Source of the DNA: Watersipora subatra
Taxonomy: Eukaryota; Bryozoa; Gymnolaemata; Cheilostomatida; Watersiporidae
Length of the DNA: 64,000 nt
Assembly: GCF_963576615.1 (NCBI RefSeq)
Contig: NC_088712.1
Location: 20,613,870-20,677,869 of the forward strand
Direction of reading: 5' to 3'
This document shows positions 12,665 through 26,600 of the stretch, one piece after another. The translations under genes were made by a program, and so were the position numbers. Below the pieces are notes generated by a model. The model was not told the origin of the DNA. It saw only the letters and a program-made list of their open reading frames with translations, and did not search any database. Position 1 is the first letter of the stretch. Each line of letters starts with the position of its first letter.

Positions 12665-13275
12665 ACTCGTTGCTAGCAAAACGAAACTTATAAAGCAACA
12701 GCCTATACAGCATTCATGGTTGCTAGGCAGTAACACAACCAGCTGAAATGACCAACACCCAACAATACTATACATATGGCTAAAATCAATAGCAACAAAC
12801 CGGATGTATTGACAACCGATAACAAATATATGGTTGCTAGGCAACAACAAGACAAACTTACAGGGCCAACAGCCAATACAACATACATGGTTGCACGCAA
12901 AACTCAAACAAGCAAACGATATCCACAACCGATACAAATAAATGGTTGCTTGGAAAAACAAAACAAACTGAAACTAATAACATATGCAATGCATATGGTT
13001 GATGGCAACAACAAAAGGAACTGAAACTTCTCACACCCTATACTCCATTATTGGTAGCCAGCAAGAGCAGATCAAACTGAAACTGTTAACAGCCTATACA
13101 GCATCTACAGCTGGTAGCTGTAACAGGCCAAACTAAAACCAACATCAACCTATGCATGATATATTGTTGCTAGCCAAAACTAAAAAAATCTGAAACCAAC
13201 CGCATCCTATTTAAACTTTGTGGTAAACAGCAATAGAACAACAAACTGAAAAAAGCAACTTTATTGCTACAACAA
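12665..13275. repeat. Diverged ~56-bp tandem satellite (about 10-11 units)
   Basis: Units begin with TGGTTGCTAGGCAACAAC-like sequence, continue through AAACTGAAACTAACAGCC and end CTATACAGCATACA. Starts of TGGTTG or a variant are seen near 12718, 12776, 12831, 12888, 12942, 12998, 13052, 13109 and 13166, so spacing is 54-58 bp. Units differ by substitutions and small indels, so the array is old. The unit start is partly palindromic (GTTGCTAGGCAAC). Overlapping frames on both strands are by-products of the repeat. The array lies just downstream of the 3' end of the minus-strand FREP gene. Confidence 0.8.
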
Positions 13276-13833
13276 AACTATACAGAATATAATTTTAAGC
13301 AGCACAAAAAAGAAAAAAAATTGTATCACATTTTTATGCATTGCATCATAACTAAAATGTTTGTCTATTAGTAACTTATGCTCTTATATGCAGTGTAGAA
13401 AAGTGACGTTCGAACTGATGGTTCATTTTCAAAATGGTCTAAAACTCGCTAAGATGAGTCACAGAGAAGTTTTAAACAGTTTATGATTCATTTTTTGTAA
13501 CAGTAACCATTTCAAAACCTCAGACGATTCTCAGTCATTCCCATGTTCATTATTTTTACATATTGTTTTTGACAGCAGCCATATTTAGTTAATTATACAA
13601 AATTTTCTCTACAATAGCTGTAGAAAATAAGTGTATTATGTTATATATTTGATGTTGTATAAAATCATCAGGAAGTTATAAAAGTGCTTATGATGATGCA
13701 ATCAGACAACCACCTTATACTCAAATCAAAAATATAATATGTTGAAGTGTCAACAAAGTCAAGTTTTTGTTTCAACTAGTAAATACTATTTAGTTACTAA
13801 TAAGTTGTGTCTGTTGAGCCGAGTTGGTAAAAT

Positions 13834-15399
13834 TTAATTTCTACTGACTCTCATCACTGTCTCTATAAGAGGGTATAGGTCAGACCAGTAGGTTCCTTGC
13901 CTGCTTGAAATGTTGTAGCCTCCATTGAGGTTAGACACGGTACAACTCTTGTACCACCAAGCACCTGTAACATACACACTCCTGAAGCCAAGACCATATT
14001 AAAACTAAATATAATTATATGTCCATGCTATGTCGTATATGCAAATGCCCTTTACTGGATAGTCTGTGTTTATTATAACTGCATTGATGATAACGCTATT
14101 ATTTTCTAAAGAATAATATTTGTTAACTTTCTTACACGTTCACTTGGTATAAACAATCAACAATATGCACGCTAACTAGTTTTGCTACAACAATAAATGT
14201 TGTAGCATAACAAATGTTGTAGGGTTAATAGTTCTTATATAACATAATGTTTCTCATTTATCGGGCAACTAAGGAAAAAATAAATATCTAACAATAATTA
14301 TGCATAAGTGTGCTGTCAAAAATAGATAGTCAAAAAAAGATTACAGTTACCATAGCATTCTTCTGCGCAGCTGCGATAAAATCCATCATTATCTCTGTCC
14401 TTTGTCGAGAAGGCCATCAAATTGTGGAAAGAGAGACCAAACTCTTCAAGACTCCCATTATAAGCTACACTGCTAACCTGTTTTAAGATACAGTGCATAA
14501 CATAATACATATTTATACAATAGAAAAGAAGAAATATACCACAAATAACTTACTACCTAAGATGAATAGGAAGTTCAATGCGATAATAATGTTTAATGAA
14601 AATTGTTTACTTTTTCAAATTCTGAATTTTATGAAAAACAATACTTTTACTATTCGCTAAATGTTGAATTTTAAAATATAAAATTATTTTTGGTCATTTT
14701 TTAATGTACAATATTATATCTACAACTTGCTGAACTCTTGGCATAGCCCAGGTGATAAAAAAGTATTTGCGAAAAAATCATTTTTTACCATATCCCCCTT
14801 TTAACTTTAAAAATTTATATCATGGAAAAAAGTGTTTTAGTGTAGTGCAAATAAGTTGAGATAAAAATAAACGACGAGTACATAAAATCACATACGTAAA
14901 CAGATTAATGCTTCAACAGAAACTTATGGTGTCAACTTTTTGGTCCATGATACCGGGGACAACCTAAAAATGAGATATCAAACTTTCATTGTCTGATACT
15001 ATGTCTGATCAAACAAATGGAGAATGTAGAAGGATTCTTATTCCAGACAATAAATGAAAGCTAACTGTCAACTTGAAATCATTTAAAGATTTATATACAT
15101 CGAAAATATGAGTTTAATGACACATTTGAAATAGAAATTGAATATTTAAAAGTTAAAAATTGCCAGAATAGGATATCGATGCAGAAAAAATGAGCTTTTA
15201 AAAACAAACTCAAATGGTATTATTATTTGATGATGAAATGTGCACACAAAGCAAAAGACATCCAGAAAATATATACAGTATATGGTGAGAGGGATGGGAA
15301 AGATAGGAAAAGTTTAGCAAGGTGATTATGCATGTCCGTTAGTAGATTTGAAGTTTGAAAGTTGCACGTTCAATTCGAGATCGAAGATTTTGTTGCTGC

Positions 15400-15453
<54 letters not shown>

Positions 15454-18400
15454 CATATATACATATATATATACATACACATATATATGTATGTATATAT
15501 ATATATCAACTCTATTAAAACCTTGTTTAATTGTCGCATACAACTTCAGCTGTCAGCGCATGTGAGACCATGTTTGTAAAGGCTTTACAAGTAAACCGTA
15601 CTAATACTTTTAGATGTTCAATATCACAGTTTGGGTCCACATGATATTTTGAATCAAAAGAATAGCTCAATGAACGCGTTTTATAATCCCCATTTCTAAC
15701 CTTACTGCTTAGCAAGAATGATGCATTTAGGTGAACATTGGATATGTAATAAGATAGAGTTTTATTTTATACATTATTTTACTTTGTAAAATTAATGAAG
15801 TTTTTAATATATATTCCACCTTTAAAGAATGAAGTAATTCAAAATACTACACTCATTTGAAAGTGTGACATGTTGTTGATTTTTTAGATGGCAACTACTA
15901 ATCACGATAAGAAAGTAAGGTGAAACTGTTTGTTTTAAATAAAAGTTGGCTTTTAAAAAAGGCGTATCTCTTCATGTAACTATATGTAAACTAATTTAAA
16001 AAAGCAAACTAATGTAGCAGAAAAATTAGACCAGCTAGACCACTAGATATAAAACACTTTTGGTCGCAGATATTACACTAAAGACTGGTGTGCTTTAAGT
16101 TGTATGTTAATGTATTTTTACAAAGTATATAGAGTTCATTAAGATTTGCTTGCTTTTCGCTTGTGTACACATACACCAGAATTGTGAAGTTTTAAATAGT
16201 TTCTAATTGCAAACTGGATAACATTATAGTTTGGTTAAACATTAGAAATCATTTTGACAGATCACCGCAGTAGGCTTGCTTCTTGCCAGGATACTATGAC
16301 CAAGGTTTTTAGCAACCATTGAATGGTTTCCTTTTGCGAAAGCACATTCGTGCTGTTTCCATGCTCACACTGGCAGATCCTATGCAGGCTAAAAGTCAGT
16401 GTTTGCAAATTGAAACAAGATACAAGCAACTGACCAGAACTTTGGTCTAACCTGTGAGAGACGGGCAACAGCTGAGTCTAGTGCAGACTCTGACTGAGGA
16501 GGTGATCAGTCAGCTAACTGTATTGGCAAAGCAACTGACTGGTAAAATCTCAAATTAGTTAGGTCGGTTTAGCCTCATGACCAACAAAAGGCATATATTT
16601 CCTTAAACCGAACATACCTTTTCACTGAGATTACAGAAAGGATAGAAATGTCCAGGGTTACTGCACCAGCCAGGAGCAACTTAGTTCGAGAAACGGAGTT
16701 GGGCTGCAGCAGTAAACCCTACTACGCCTTGCACATAGGTCTTCAACAGTCACTAAACAGACTGGACTTGAGTCAGCCGACTGGCAAAATAGAGTGGAAA
16801 ACCTTTAATGGGTTTTAATATCTCGGAAATGTAAGAAAAGAGAGGATCATGGCTTAAGCCATGTGTGACCAGAAAAAAATGCTCTTAGCTTTAAAAGAAG
16901 TATTATGTGAACCACCCAGGGAACTACATATATGCATGAGTGACTTCAAATTCTCAACTCTAAAGCCAGGCTGGAACAATGAAAAGAAGGCTGAAGGTTT
17001 TGCTAGTAGGCCTCTGGTGACACTCAAGCCAACTAAAAATGTGGTATGGACACCAGCCCTAAAACCATAAAACTTATAAAGCCAATCCTAATTCAAACTA
17101 ATTGTGCTAAAGCACTATGTCAGCTGGACCCTCCTTAAAAGGGTCTGGTTCAGGCCCAGGTTACAAGAGCTGGTGGGACCAACAAGAGAGCCAAACACTC
17201 AAAAATGCCAAATTAGTTTTACCACTAGGTAAGCACCAACACCAGCACAAGAAGGAAAGTTTGGCTTTTTTTTAGACTTTCAGTTGACTCTAAAATTTAA
17301 GAAACCTCCTTAAAAGGAAGCTGGGGAAATCGCCAGTGCACTTCTTGCAATATGCAGGTTGTACCGTTTTCTTGTTAAGCAAAAATATTTTTGATCAGCT
17401 GTCCAAACTAACTTGAGACTATTTGGAGAAGAGTTGCAGCTACGGGCTGTCAGCTGAAAAGAACTGGTTACCCATCTACAAAGTAATTCGGCTGCTCATA
17501 TGCCTGAGAAATGTTAAGAAAGGGATAGTCTTTGTGATGAGCTACATCAGTGAGGCCGCTACTCTGAGAATTTTATTTCTGGTGACCAATTCTCCCTGGA
17601 AGTCTAGCAAGAAATAGTCTCGGTTGACAGAAAACATTTGGTCAACATTAACTGGTGTGCAAAAACATAGTTTGCGTAAAAAGGAATGGGGAACATGAAA
17701 TCAAAGTTGATCTCAATGTGAAACCCGTTATTAACAGAGCTCACATAATTTAGTTATTCATGACATACAGAGTCAAAACGGATAGTCATAAACTGGAGGC
17801 TTTAGATATCATAGCCAATGTTGATGGCCTACAGAATCAGTTGGCATTATAGTTGTAGCCAAGACAAAATATGGCAGTATAAGGATATTTCTGGGCCCAA
17901 AGACCTTAAAAAGCTGTGTATTGAGAATACCCTCACATACCCATCTTGATAGCCTAGCTCATCAATTTTCAGGTATGAAGCTATTTATGATTCTTGATAT
18001 GAAACATGAATATCAGCATGTCACATTGGACAGGTAGAGTCAACTACTTACCACCTTCAACACTCTTTTTGGAAGGTGATGTTCTAAAAGGTTGCCTTTT
18101 GGCATGAACTCATCAGCTGAGGTCTTTAAAAAGAGAGTTGAGGAAATATTTGGTGACCTCCAAGTAGCCATATGCTTGGATTATTTGATAGGGTAGGGAA
18201 GAAAACAACAGGAACATGAATCAATATCAGGCAAGTACTGAAGAGAGCTAGGAAATATAATTTCAAGTTCAACCAAGATAGGGTTAAGCTGAACAAATGT
18301 GAGGTAAAGTACTTTGGCCACAAAGTATCAGCAGATGGTTTACGCCCAGACCCTGAGAAAGTGAAAGCCGTATCTGAAATGCCCAATACAACCAATACCG

Positions 18401-21400
18401 CAGTAGTTCAAAGATTGATGGGTTCAATGAATTTTCTGAGAGCTTTCATTCCCACCATATCTGAACTCACTGAACCACTTAGAGTGCTTTTGAAAGCTAA
18501 TGATTTAGAATAGTGTTGGAACGCAAAACAAAATAAAGTCATAGGCAAAATAAACCGAGCTCTCACTAGTAAACCTTTCACTTTAGTGTTGTGTAGAGAA
18601 AAAGACAATGTTGCAAATTGACTCTTAAAAAGCGGGTTTAGCAACAGTTTTTTTTATGCAATATAGTCACCCCATAGCTTATGCATTCCATGTTTTAACA
18701 GAGACAGAGCAAAGTTGGCCTCAATTTGATAAAGAGTTGCCAGCTATTGTACATGAATTTGAAAAATTTCTTAGCTATGTGTAATGTCGCCCAATCGATG
18801 TTCAAACTGACCACAACTATTTAATAAATAGTGTGAACAAAGGCCGGTACAAAGCATCACCTCACCTGCAGAAATTTCTGTTGCGGCTGCTTAAGCACCA
18901 TATGCACTGCATTTCTTATGTCCCTGGAAAACTCCTTTACCTGGCTGACACCTCATCTCATGCCTATATTGACAATGTAGATGGAGATTTCGAGGAAGAT
19001 TTTATGGTGGTTTACACAATTTGTGTTAGCAAAAAAGTTGCCCCATTGCTGCATACCAAGATGATCAAACCTTGACTCAATCAAAAACCGTCATATTTGG
19101 ATGGTTGGTATTGGAACACCAAAAGCAATTTACCCTCAAAAATCCACTCATTTTGGAACGTTCGCGACAAATTCTGCATACAAGACAACTTCATCTACAA
19201 AGGAGAAAAGCAATTGATACCTTTTAAGTTTTGCAAAGAATACTTACAGATCTTACACAGAGGGCATTTAGGAGTGACCGAGTGCACATAATGAGCTCAT
19301 CAGTGCATGTTAGGGCCTAGCATAACTGCGGATATCAAAGAGATCATATCCAACTGTGCAACATGTTGGAGGTAGGCCAACGAAAACAGCGAGAATCACT
19401 AACTAATCTCTCATGAGGTGCTCTAGCTGCCATGGAGCAAAGTAGCTATGGATGTGATGGACTTTATAGACAAAGCTTATGTTGGTGTCGAAGACTTTTA
19501 TTCCCACAACTCAGAAGGGTGTCTAGTAAAACAAAAACTAAGCGAAGATGTGTTTGAGGTCCCGAAACCATTATTTGCGTTTCAGGGTGTACCACTAAAG
19601 GTAATTGCTGACAACATGCCCTTTAACAGCATTGATATGGCTAAGTTTGCATTTGAATGGAGTTTCAAGATAACTACGTCAAGCCCCAACAGCCCTAAAT
19701 TGAAGGGTCTAGCTGAACGGTTTGTGCAACTCATCAATACATTTCCACGTAAAGCTGCTGGGTCACACTAATACCCTGTATGAGGCCATACTTGCATAAT
19801 GTTAAACGCCATTTGCTGGCCTATCTTTTAACCCAGCTGAAATGCTGTTTAATCGAATCATTCAATGTCCATCACCTTGCATTCTTAATAATCCATGACA
19901 TTGAGCTATGATTGCTTATGACACTGTACTGGTGAGACAAAGATAACAAAATCACTTCATCACAAGATGGCGAAACCTCTCAGACCTTTAGGCGATAAAG
20001 AGGTTGTGATGATCAAAACTAAAAAGGAAGAAAGGTGAATGCCAACTCATGATGTAGAAGTGATACATCAAAATAATACGTTTTTTGGTAATGCTCCGAT
20101 CGGTATCCGTAGTAAAAGAGTACACATCAAACCAGCTACAAATGACAACCATTAGAATACTCTGTCAGTGGCAATTGAATCACCAGTCTCACATGTGGCC
20201 AACTAGAGAGAAGATGACAGCGTCACACTTCTTGCTATACTAAAGGTCCTATCTACACTCAGGTTTTGTGTAAGGAGTATTCGAGAAAATAGAGAAACCC
20301 TTTCACCACATTTTAGTGACTACTACGTGAGATAATCGATACTAGATTGCTTTTGTATACATGTACTTATATTATTAACCAGTGGCTACAACCGAATGTA
20401 ATACTCACCTAGCCAGTAACCTGTTTAAAATTATTGTTCTGTAATATCTGGCTAGGATTATTTCAATTAGTCCTACAGATTACTCAAAATCATATTTGTG
20501 AGGACTACTAACACTAATTACTCGTTTTACTATGAGACTCATTATATACTTAAAATTGAGTATGTCATATTATTACTAGTAACTTATTACATGATCGTCA
20601 CATGGCTTTAACTTTAGCATTAATATACAAAAAAACATACTACTTGTTTCGCATGGAGGACAAAATTGCTACGAAATACCTTTTGATATTATGTAAACAA
20701 ACTGGGTTAAACAATTAGAAATTTAGTAAGGCTGGCCAGCCACTTAGGTTTGTAATATTGTCTCTAACTCTATTGAAAAACAACACAAATAATACAGGTA
20801 GTACACCTTCTAACACTCATAGTTGTCTATATCTTTTCTAGCATACTTTAATTTCCTGATGTCTTCGTGCACTATGTAATCACATTCATCTTGTAGTTGC
20901 ATATCTCACTATTAGTATACATTCATTCTACATGGCCATATGTACTCACAATTGCTTCATAGTCCTCTCTTTCTCTCACTAATAACATTCATTCACTTGC
21001 ATGCCTCTCTACATGCTTTGTACTCACATTTAGCCTGTAGTTGTCTTCCTCACTGCCAATGATGAAGCTCGGCCATGTTCCTGACTTTGTAGTCCCATTG
21101 GCCGCTTTGACAAGAATATTTAGCTTCCAATTAGTCTGAGATAATGCATGAATGTTATCTAGTCCTAAAATATAATAATACAAATACTATTATTAAATGA
21201 AAAAAAATTAAATGCAGGCGGTAATACATTATAAAAATATTAACTTTGGTCATGATATCCACAAGGATGTCCAGTTTGTTTAAGCATTACATTTAGCAAT
21301 GAAGTAGCAAAATTAATTGTTGAATCAACTGATTAATATTAAATTTTTTTAATTAATTCACAAAAAATTACAGGTTTTATATATTTTACAACACAAGCAG

Positions 21401-23570
21401 AAAATACTTGAATGTTATGTTTTTATTTATTTGTTTGGGTGTCTGTTTAAACATCAACCTCGGAAAAACATCTATTGTGTAGATGATAACGTGTGTTAAC
21501 TATTTCGCTACCAAGTTTATTTCTAGCTTTGCCCGAATTTATGTTTGTGTTCACACAAATGTTGACGTAACGTCACTAAGTTTGTGTTAACTTGAGAATT
21601 AAATAAGTTATCTACATACCGTAAAAATCAAGTTGTTGAAAAGACAATTTTTCATTTGTAAATTAAAAAAAATCTTAATTCAACGCCATTTGAAATCAGC
21701 AAAAAGTTTTACAAACTATACCAACATTATTTTGCTAATGATTTCAATATTGGTATTTCGATTGTCGCCTTATTATTCGGTTACTAGTACAATTTTTTCC
21801 TGGAATACATGCACCAAAAGAATTGGAATCACTCAATATAGAGTTAATGGAGTCTCAATGGCGAAGAATGTTAGAAGCTTATACGGCTTAAACGATAGCG
21901 GTGTTATTCTCGCCTGTGTTTTTTTTGTGCGGTGAACTTCTGTTTGATAATGAGTGAGCAGCTAGTGAGAGGCCTGCTAATTATTTCATATTGTTAGCAA
22001 CGAGCTTGCTTTTATGGAGACCAAATTTTGGTTTATCTGAAGTGAAAGCTGAGTAATTGTAAACAAACTAACACACTGTCTAAAATCCGATGTATTGGCT
22101 TCCGGCCATAACTTGATAGTAACCCTAGCCAATACGTCAGCTTATGGTAGTGAAAGAGTAATAATATACTTGAAAAGAAGATAAGTCCAACTTTCATACC
22201 TAGCCAGTACTCTCCTGTTATGGTACCAAATCCTTCTTTATAATGCAACCAGTTTTGGTAAAAATCGACCTTGCCATCGAAACGTTTCTGGACAATAGTC
22301 CATCCATGATCATCAAAAAAATCACACCAAACATATAATGGTTTGGAGTTGTTGGTAGGGGGATCTATTAGGTAGACTCCAGAAGTAGCTGATCCATTTT
22401 CGTAATGTTCTTGGCAATCTAACAAAACATTTTTAAAAGCTAGTATTATGTGGGTTGGTATAGCAAATGCCTAAATAGTACTTCACAGTGTAACATAGTC
22501 CATTTTTTTCAGCAATGAAATGTGCTGCATGCAAGAAAAAAGGAGATTACCTTTGGCTATAGACAGTGTTTTTGTTGCGTCTTTTTCTGTTACTGCTGAC
22601 ATCGACCTGGCTTCTGTAAATTAAAATGGGTTTAAAGATAATTTCTTTATAAACTGATATACTGATATACTCTGATATACTTACCTGGCACAAGGATATC
22701 CATGAAAAGTTTGCTACAAACCAATTTGACTATGTCATATTGTTGAAACTTTCTGTGATATAGAGGTATTCAATATTTTTACTGTTTCAAGTTTGACTGA
22801 TTAACTTTGCATGTTAAAATGATTTATTTCTAAACAAAAGAAAACATGAATATTTGAACCTTGCAATTCACGTTGTACTGGTTAGACAATTAGCATCCTT
22901 CGAGAAATTATGGCCATTTATAGCAAATTACTCTTAACAAGACTGAAATCCTGTCACTCACTACTAGAACGAAAACAATTTTAATAGACAAAGTATTCAA
23001 TTACCACTCATTTGCCACAATGTTGTGATCTCTCTCTTCATAGTTTCTAATGATGATCTCCGTACTGTAGATTATGTCTAAATATTTCTATAAGCAGTTT
23101 TTGAGTTTGAGAGTTTATGTAAGCTGGGCATTTTGCAAAAAATTATTATCATCAGGAATCCAAATATCAAGCTGATTGTACAAGGAGGGATTGATTTTAT
23201 AGAAGCTAGTAGAGTTATATAGAAAACAATGCATACTTTGTAGAAGTCATGTATTACCTGGTGTGGTGGCAGAGCTGGTCATTACCGGATGACTTTTAGA
23301 AGCATCAGAACGACATGACTCAAGAGTTTGCAGCAATCTGTTGAGTGTAAGCTTTGCTAACTCTAAGTTTAGAGACTTCAGGTGATCATCGGTGAGTTCA
23401 CGTTTAAACCTGTCAAGGTCAGGGCAATCAGCCTTTAGAAGTTGATGAATAGTAAGGATTTGCTGTTGATAAAAAAACAAGTTTTGCTCAACACTTCCAG
23501 GTTCAATAACATTAGATTGTACAACTGATATTAGCAGAATGAGCAGGGTGGTTTGTGGAAAAGTCGACAT
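13834..23570 (-). CDS. Secreted fibrinogen-related protein (FREP), six exons, complete
   Basis: Exons on the minus strand: 23570-23258, 22613-22551, 22418-22200, 21164-21028, 14477-14351, 13964-13834. All introns are GT...AG and phases (1,1,1,0,1) agree. The joined frame is 990 nt, 329 aa. Residues 1-19 ([19 protein letters not shown]) are a signal peptide. Residues 20-125 are a helical, charged, linker-like region with no named domain. Residues 126-329 are a fibrinogen C-terminal globe: [28 protein letters not shown], the EYWLG / GLDNIHALS junction, a calcium-site motif DRDND, then SCAEEC and GAWWYKSC. Family members are extracellular lectins that bind acetylated or other glycans, often in innate immunity. 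The last ~25 residues ([20 protein letters not shown]) are shorter and unlike the usual W-x2-W-K...S-x-MK ending. Intron 4 (6.5 kb) holds a dead gypsy element in antisense orientation. A TATA box lies 50 bp upstream of the ATG. Confidence 0.88.
15400..15507. repeat. Interrupted (TA)n/(CATA)n microsatellite
   Basis: TATATG/TACATA variants of a TA repeat within FREP intron 4. The 60-70-codon Tyr/Ile frames crossing it are artefacts. Confidence 0.9.
16262..17649 (+). other. Likely 5' (gag-side) portion of the intronic gypsy element
   Basis: GC-richer than the flanking intron and directly upstream of recognisable pol sequence. It contains short broken frames (for example 16861-17070, 17423-17617) without identifiable Gag motifs. 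Assignment rests on position and composition only. Confidence 0.35.
17650..20160 (+). mobile_element. Decayed Ty3/gypsy (Mag-like) pol inside FREP intron 4
   Basis: In order, with stops and shifts: RT near 17.95-18.2 kb ([30 protein letters not shown]); thumb and connection at 18.28-18.5 kb ([38 protein letters not shown]); RNase H to about 19.0 kb ([38 protein letters not shown]); integrase HHCC finger near 19.25-19.37 kb ([11 protein letters not shown]...CATCW); integrase core at 19.44-19.74 kb ([37 protein letters not shown]). The RT catalytic region reads LDYL instead of the usual D-D pair. The LTGF-type residues and layout resemble the Mag lineage. No LTR pair was found. It is in antisense to the host gene. 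Confidence 0.9.
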
Positions 23571-23618
23571 GGTAAAGTTGTCAAGTTTCTACTGCTCTAA
23601 TCACTTTGCTTTCTGTAG

Positions 23619-23626
23619 TTATATAC
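23619..23626 (-). promoter_or_regulatory. TATA box of the minus-strand FREP gene
   Basis: The minus strand reads AGTATATAACT about 50 bp before the initiation codon at 23570. With a start site 25-30 bp downstream, the 5' UTR would be about 20 nt. No other core element was identified. Confidence 0.5.
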
Positions 23627-23639
23627 TAAAAGAATGAGC

Positions 23640-26600
23640 ACATGATTAGCTCCTCTCACGAGCCAATCAAAGCATTGGCATTGATCAAACTTGTATTTAT
23701 TTGTGGCTTAATGTACAACAGACCACCCACATTATCATATGACGTTGGTGGACAAAGTTCATCATAATAAGAGTAGTAACCAGGAAGTAGACTGCATGTC
23801 ACCTGCTTATCAACATTATGTTGACTGAGTAAATATTTTGTAACATATTTGTAACGTCAAGCTGGTGACCGGTAAGATAAGATTAGTAGTGTCAACAGGA
23901 AAGTCATGCATTTGATACTGTGAAGTTCATCATGCTGCAATAAAGAACTCCATACAACAGCGGATGCTGACATCCACGTTTTAGTAAGAAACATTCGCAT
24001 GTAAATCACATAAACAAAGTTGTTGAAGATAATGTTGACTTTCGAAAATGTTTTTGACGAAACAAATATTTATTACTGAGCTGGAAACTGCCATAAAATG
24101 CTAAAAATATAACCCAGATTGCCTCTGATTGTGATTAAATAGCCTGATTGCTAACAACCATTTCGGGCTCCAATCAAACTAACCCAGTGACATTAAACCA
24201 TGCCTTGTTGCAATCTCATATACTAGTTCAATTAACATTCTGGTCAAAATAATTTATTTTCAATTCAAATCTTAAACTGTGATGTATCAATTCTAATAAA
24301 ATAACAATTTATTTTAGCAACTATTAAAAGCATTTATCTAACCTAACTGAGTAATTAAGTATTGAATCATCATTGATTAAGTGTGATGTACACCCAAATT
24401 TCTTCCACTTACGGCTTGGTCGAGTCTCAATTAGGCCAATTTTGTCTTTTTGACATCAACTCTACCTCAATGCACACAAGCAAACAAACACAAGTTAGTA
24501 TAAGCTTATACTTCAGAAATATGTAATTGAGTAGCATGAAGGCATACCAGTCACTATTGTGTTTAATTGAGGAGCGACAAACTTTATATAATAAATAAAT
24601 AGTTTAGGTCCCCGTTTTTTGGCTTCTCTGCGCTAGTGAAGTAAAATGGGTAAAACCAATCAGCTCGGCTTTGCAGTACAGAAGGCACATATATGCTAAA
24701 GTAATCAAAGCATCAAAGCATAACACAGAACCAAAAACTTTTAGGACCATTTTTACCGAATTACTTCAAATTCGTTAAATAAAAGATTCACCTAGTAAAT
24801 GTTAGTACCTAAAATACTTTGATTATAAAATTACATTAAATAATTTGTAAAGTTCGATTAATTTTTCCTAAACCATGTTTTTTATTAGTTTTGCTGCCAA
24901 AACATAATGTTAACTCATTTTTCCAGGTTTTTAATGATAAAAACTTGACTAATTATTTTAAAATTTTGAAATACAACTAAAACCAAATATGTTTTTTTTG
25001 TCACTGTTGTTGAATTCTTCCAATACTAACATCAATCTCTGACTAAACTCAAACCGAATACACAATTGTTCAAATAGGACATGCAAATGAAATTTATGAG
25101 TTATTAACTGTCAGAAACAATAGAAACTTGCAAAAAAAAACTTCTGTCATGAACCAAAGGATTTATGTTGTAGTTAAATTGGTAACAATTGCTTATATTG
25201 TAGTACACTTGCCTTGCTGGTTAAAGTACAAATGTAGCTCACACACACTGACACTCTTCAAACGGTGGGATGTATTTTATTAGCAGACACTTCGCTGTTT
25301 TTTAGTTAGTGGTGAGCATTAGTAAATATATGCTATACTTTGTTACTTTATCTAATGAGTTGGTTTGAAAAAACTAATAGGCATGTTTCATTCTCCCTTC
25401 AAAATCCCCTCGCTGGAGATACTGACAATAACTTTTAGTTTCGTGCAGTATATTTGCCACACTTTATGTATAAGAAAAGGTTTTCTTGTATTCTAATTGT
25501 ATTCTATGTTTATATACTGTTTATTTCCAAATTGAGTAAAATTGTCATTTGTAGAGCTTCCAGTTTCATGGTAAGGTAGAATCAACATTATTAGCTGGAT
25601 CAATGACAACCTTGTGCTGATTTTTTAAATATCAAAGCTGCAATTAAAATTCTCAAGTAAAGGCAAACACATATATGGCTGCAGCCGAAGGTAGCTTCTA
25701 TTAAACTGAGAAAATCCTGGTTAAATAGGTATATTTGCTAACATTGCTCTGACAGAGGTCATGGTTTTCTTTGAAGAATGATTATTATAATTATAGTTTT
25801 AATCTGATTGTGATCACAGTTAATAATGATTAAGCAAGTAGTTTCTGCTGCTTAATACTGGTATCTTCTAAATAGTGTATGTCATCAGCAAGCAAATGCA
25901 TACAAAATGATGTCTGCTACTTTCTTATCTGCCTTATAGAAACAGTTTTAAAAGAGTCAACTTTTTATCAGATACAGCTGCCACTCTCTAGTTCAAACAG
26001 GAGTGTTATCATTCCAAACCCTAGATTTGGACTGCAATAAGATATTGGTAGTGGATCAACAAATATTCTTTTCAATCAATTATTTGCCTGCCACAACATT
26101 GCAATATACTGCTAGCTGCATGTTTGTTTTCATAGCATAGACTGTACTCTCAGTAACTGTTTGGCGCCAGCTTCAAACATACATAATGATGCTGATGTAC
26201 TAAATATAAACGTATAACACTCACGATATGCTTTGCCATTATTAGATTTGCGTTTGTAAAATGCAGTCTATTTTTGTTTTTCATTGACATTTCTAGACTA
26301 ATAATATTTATGCTTATTTTTCCATTTTTAATGTTTGTTACACAACTGGGCGCTGTATTTATTTTCCGTTCTTTTTGTTGGCCAAAACATTGATCCCTGT
26401 AACATATATGATGACGCTTTGGGTTTACTATTGCTCACATAAACTTAGTCTTGTAGTAGACTTGTGAGAAAAGGTGGATAATGTAAAGATAAGATGATTA
26501 TACTGTTCTGAATCTCTCAACCTCAAAATTTGTCAGAAGTAAAAGTTAAGGACAGTTTTAGTGAATCAACACCATGATAGGCCACTTTCTCATGGATTTG

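Noticed and set aside
12662..12961. 99-codon minus-strand frame with hydrophobic, Cys-rich repeats
   Set aside because: It lies wholly in the satellite and repeats with its period.
12665..13275. Regularly spaced ~56-bp repeats as a CRISPR array
   Set aside because: Whole units are similar, with no unique spacers, and the DNA is eukaryotic.
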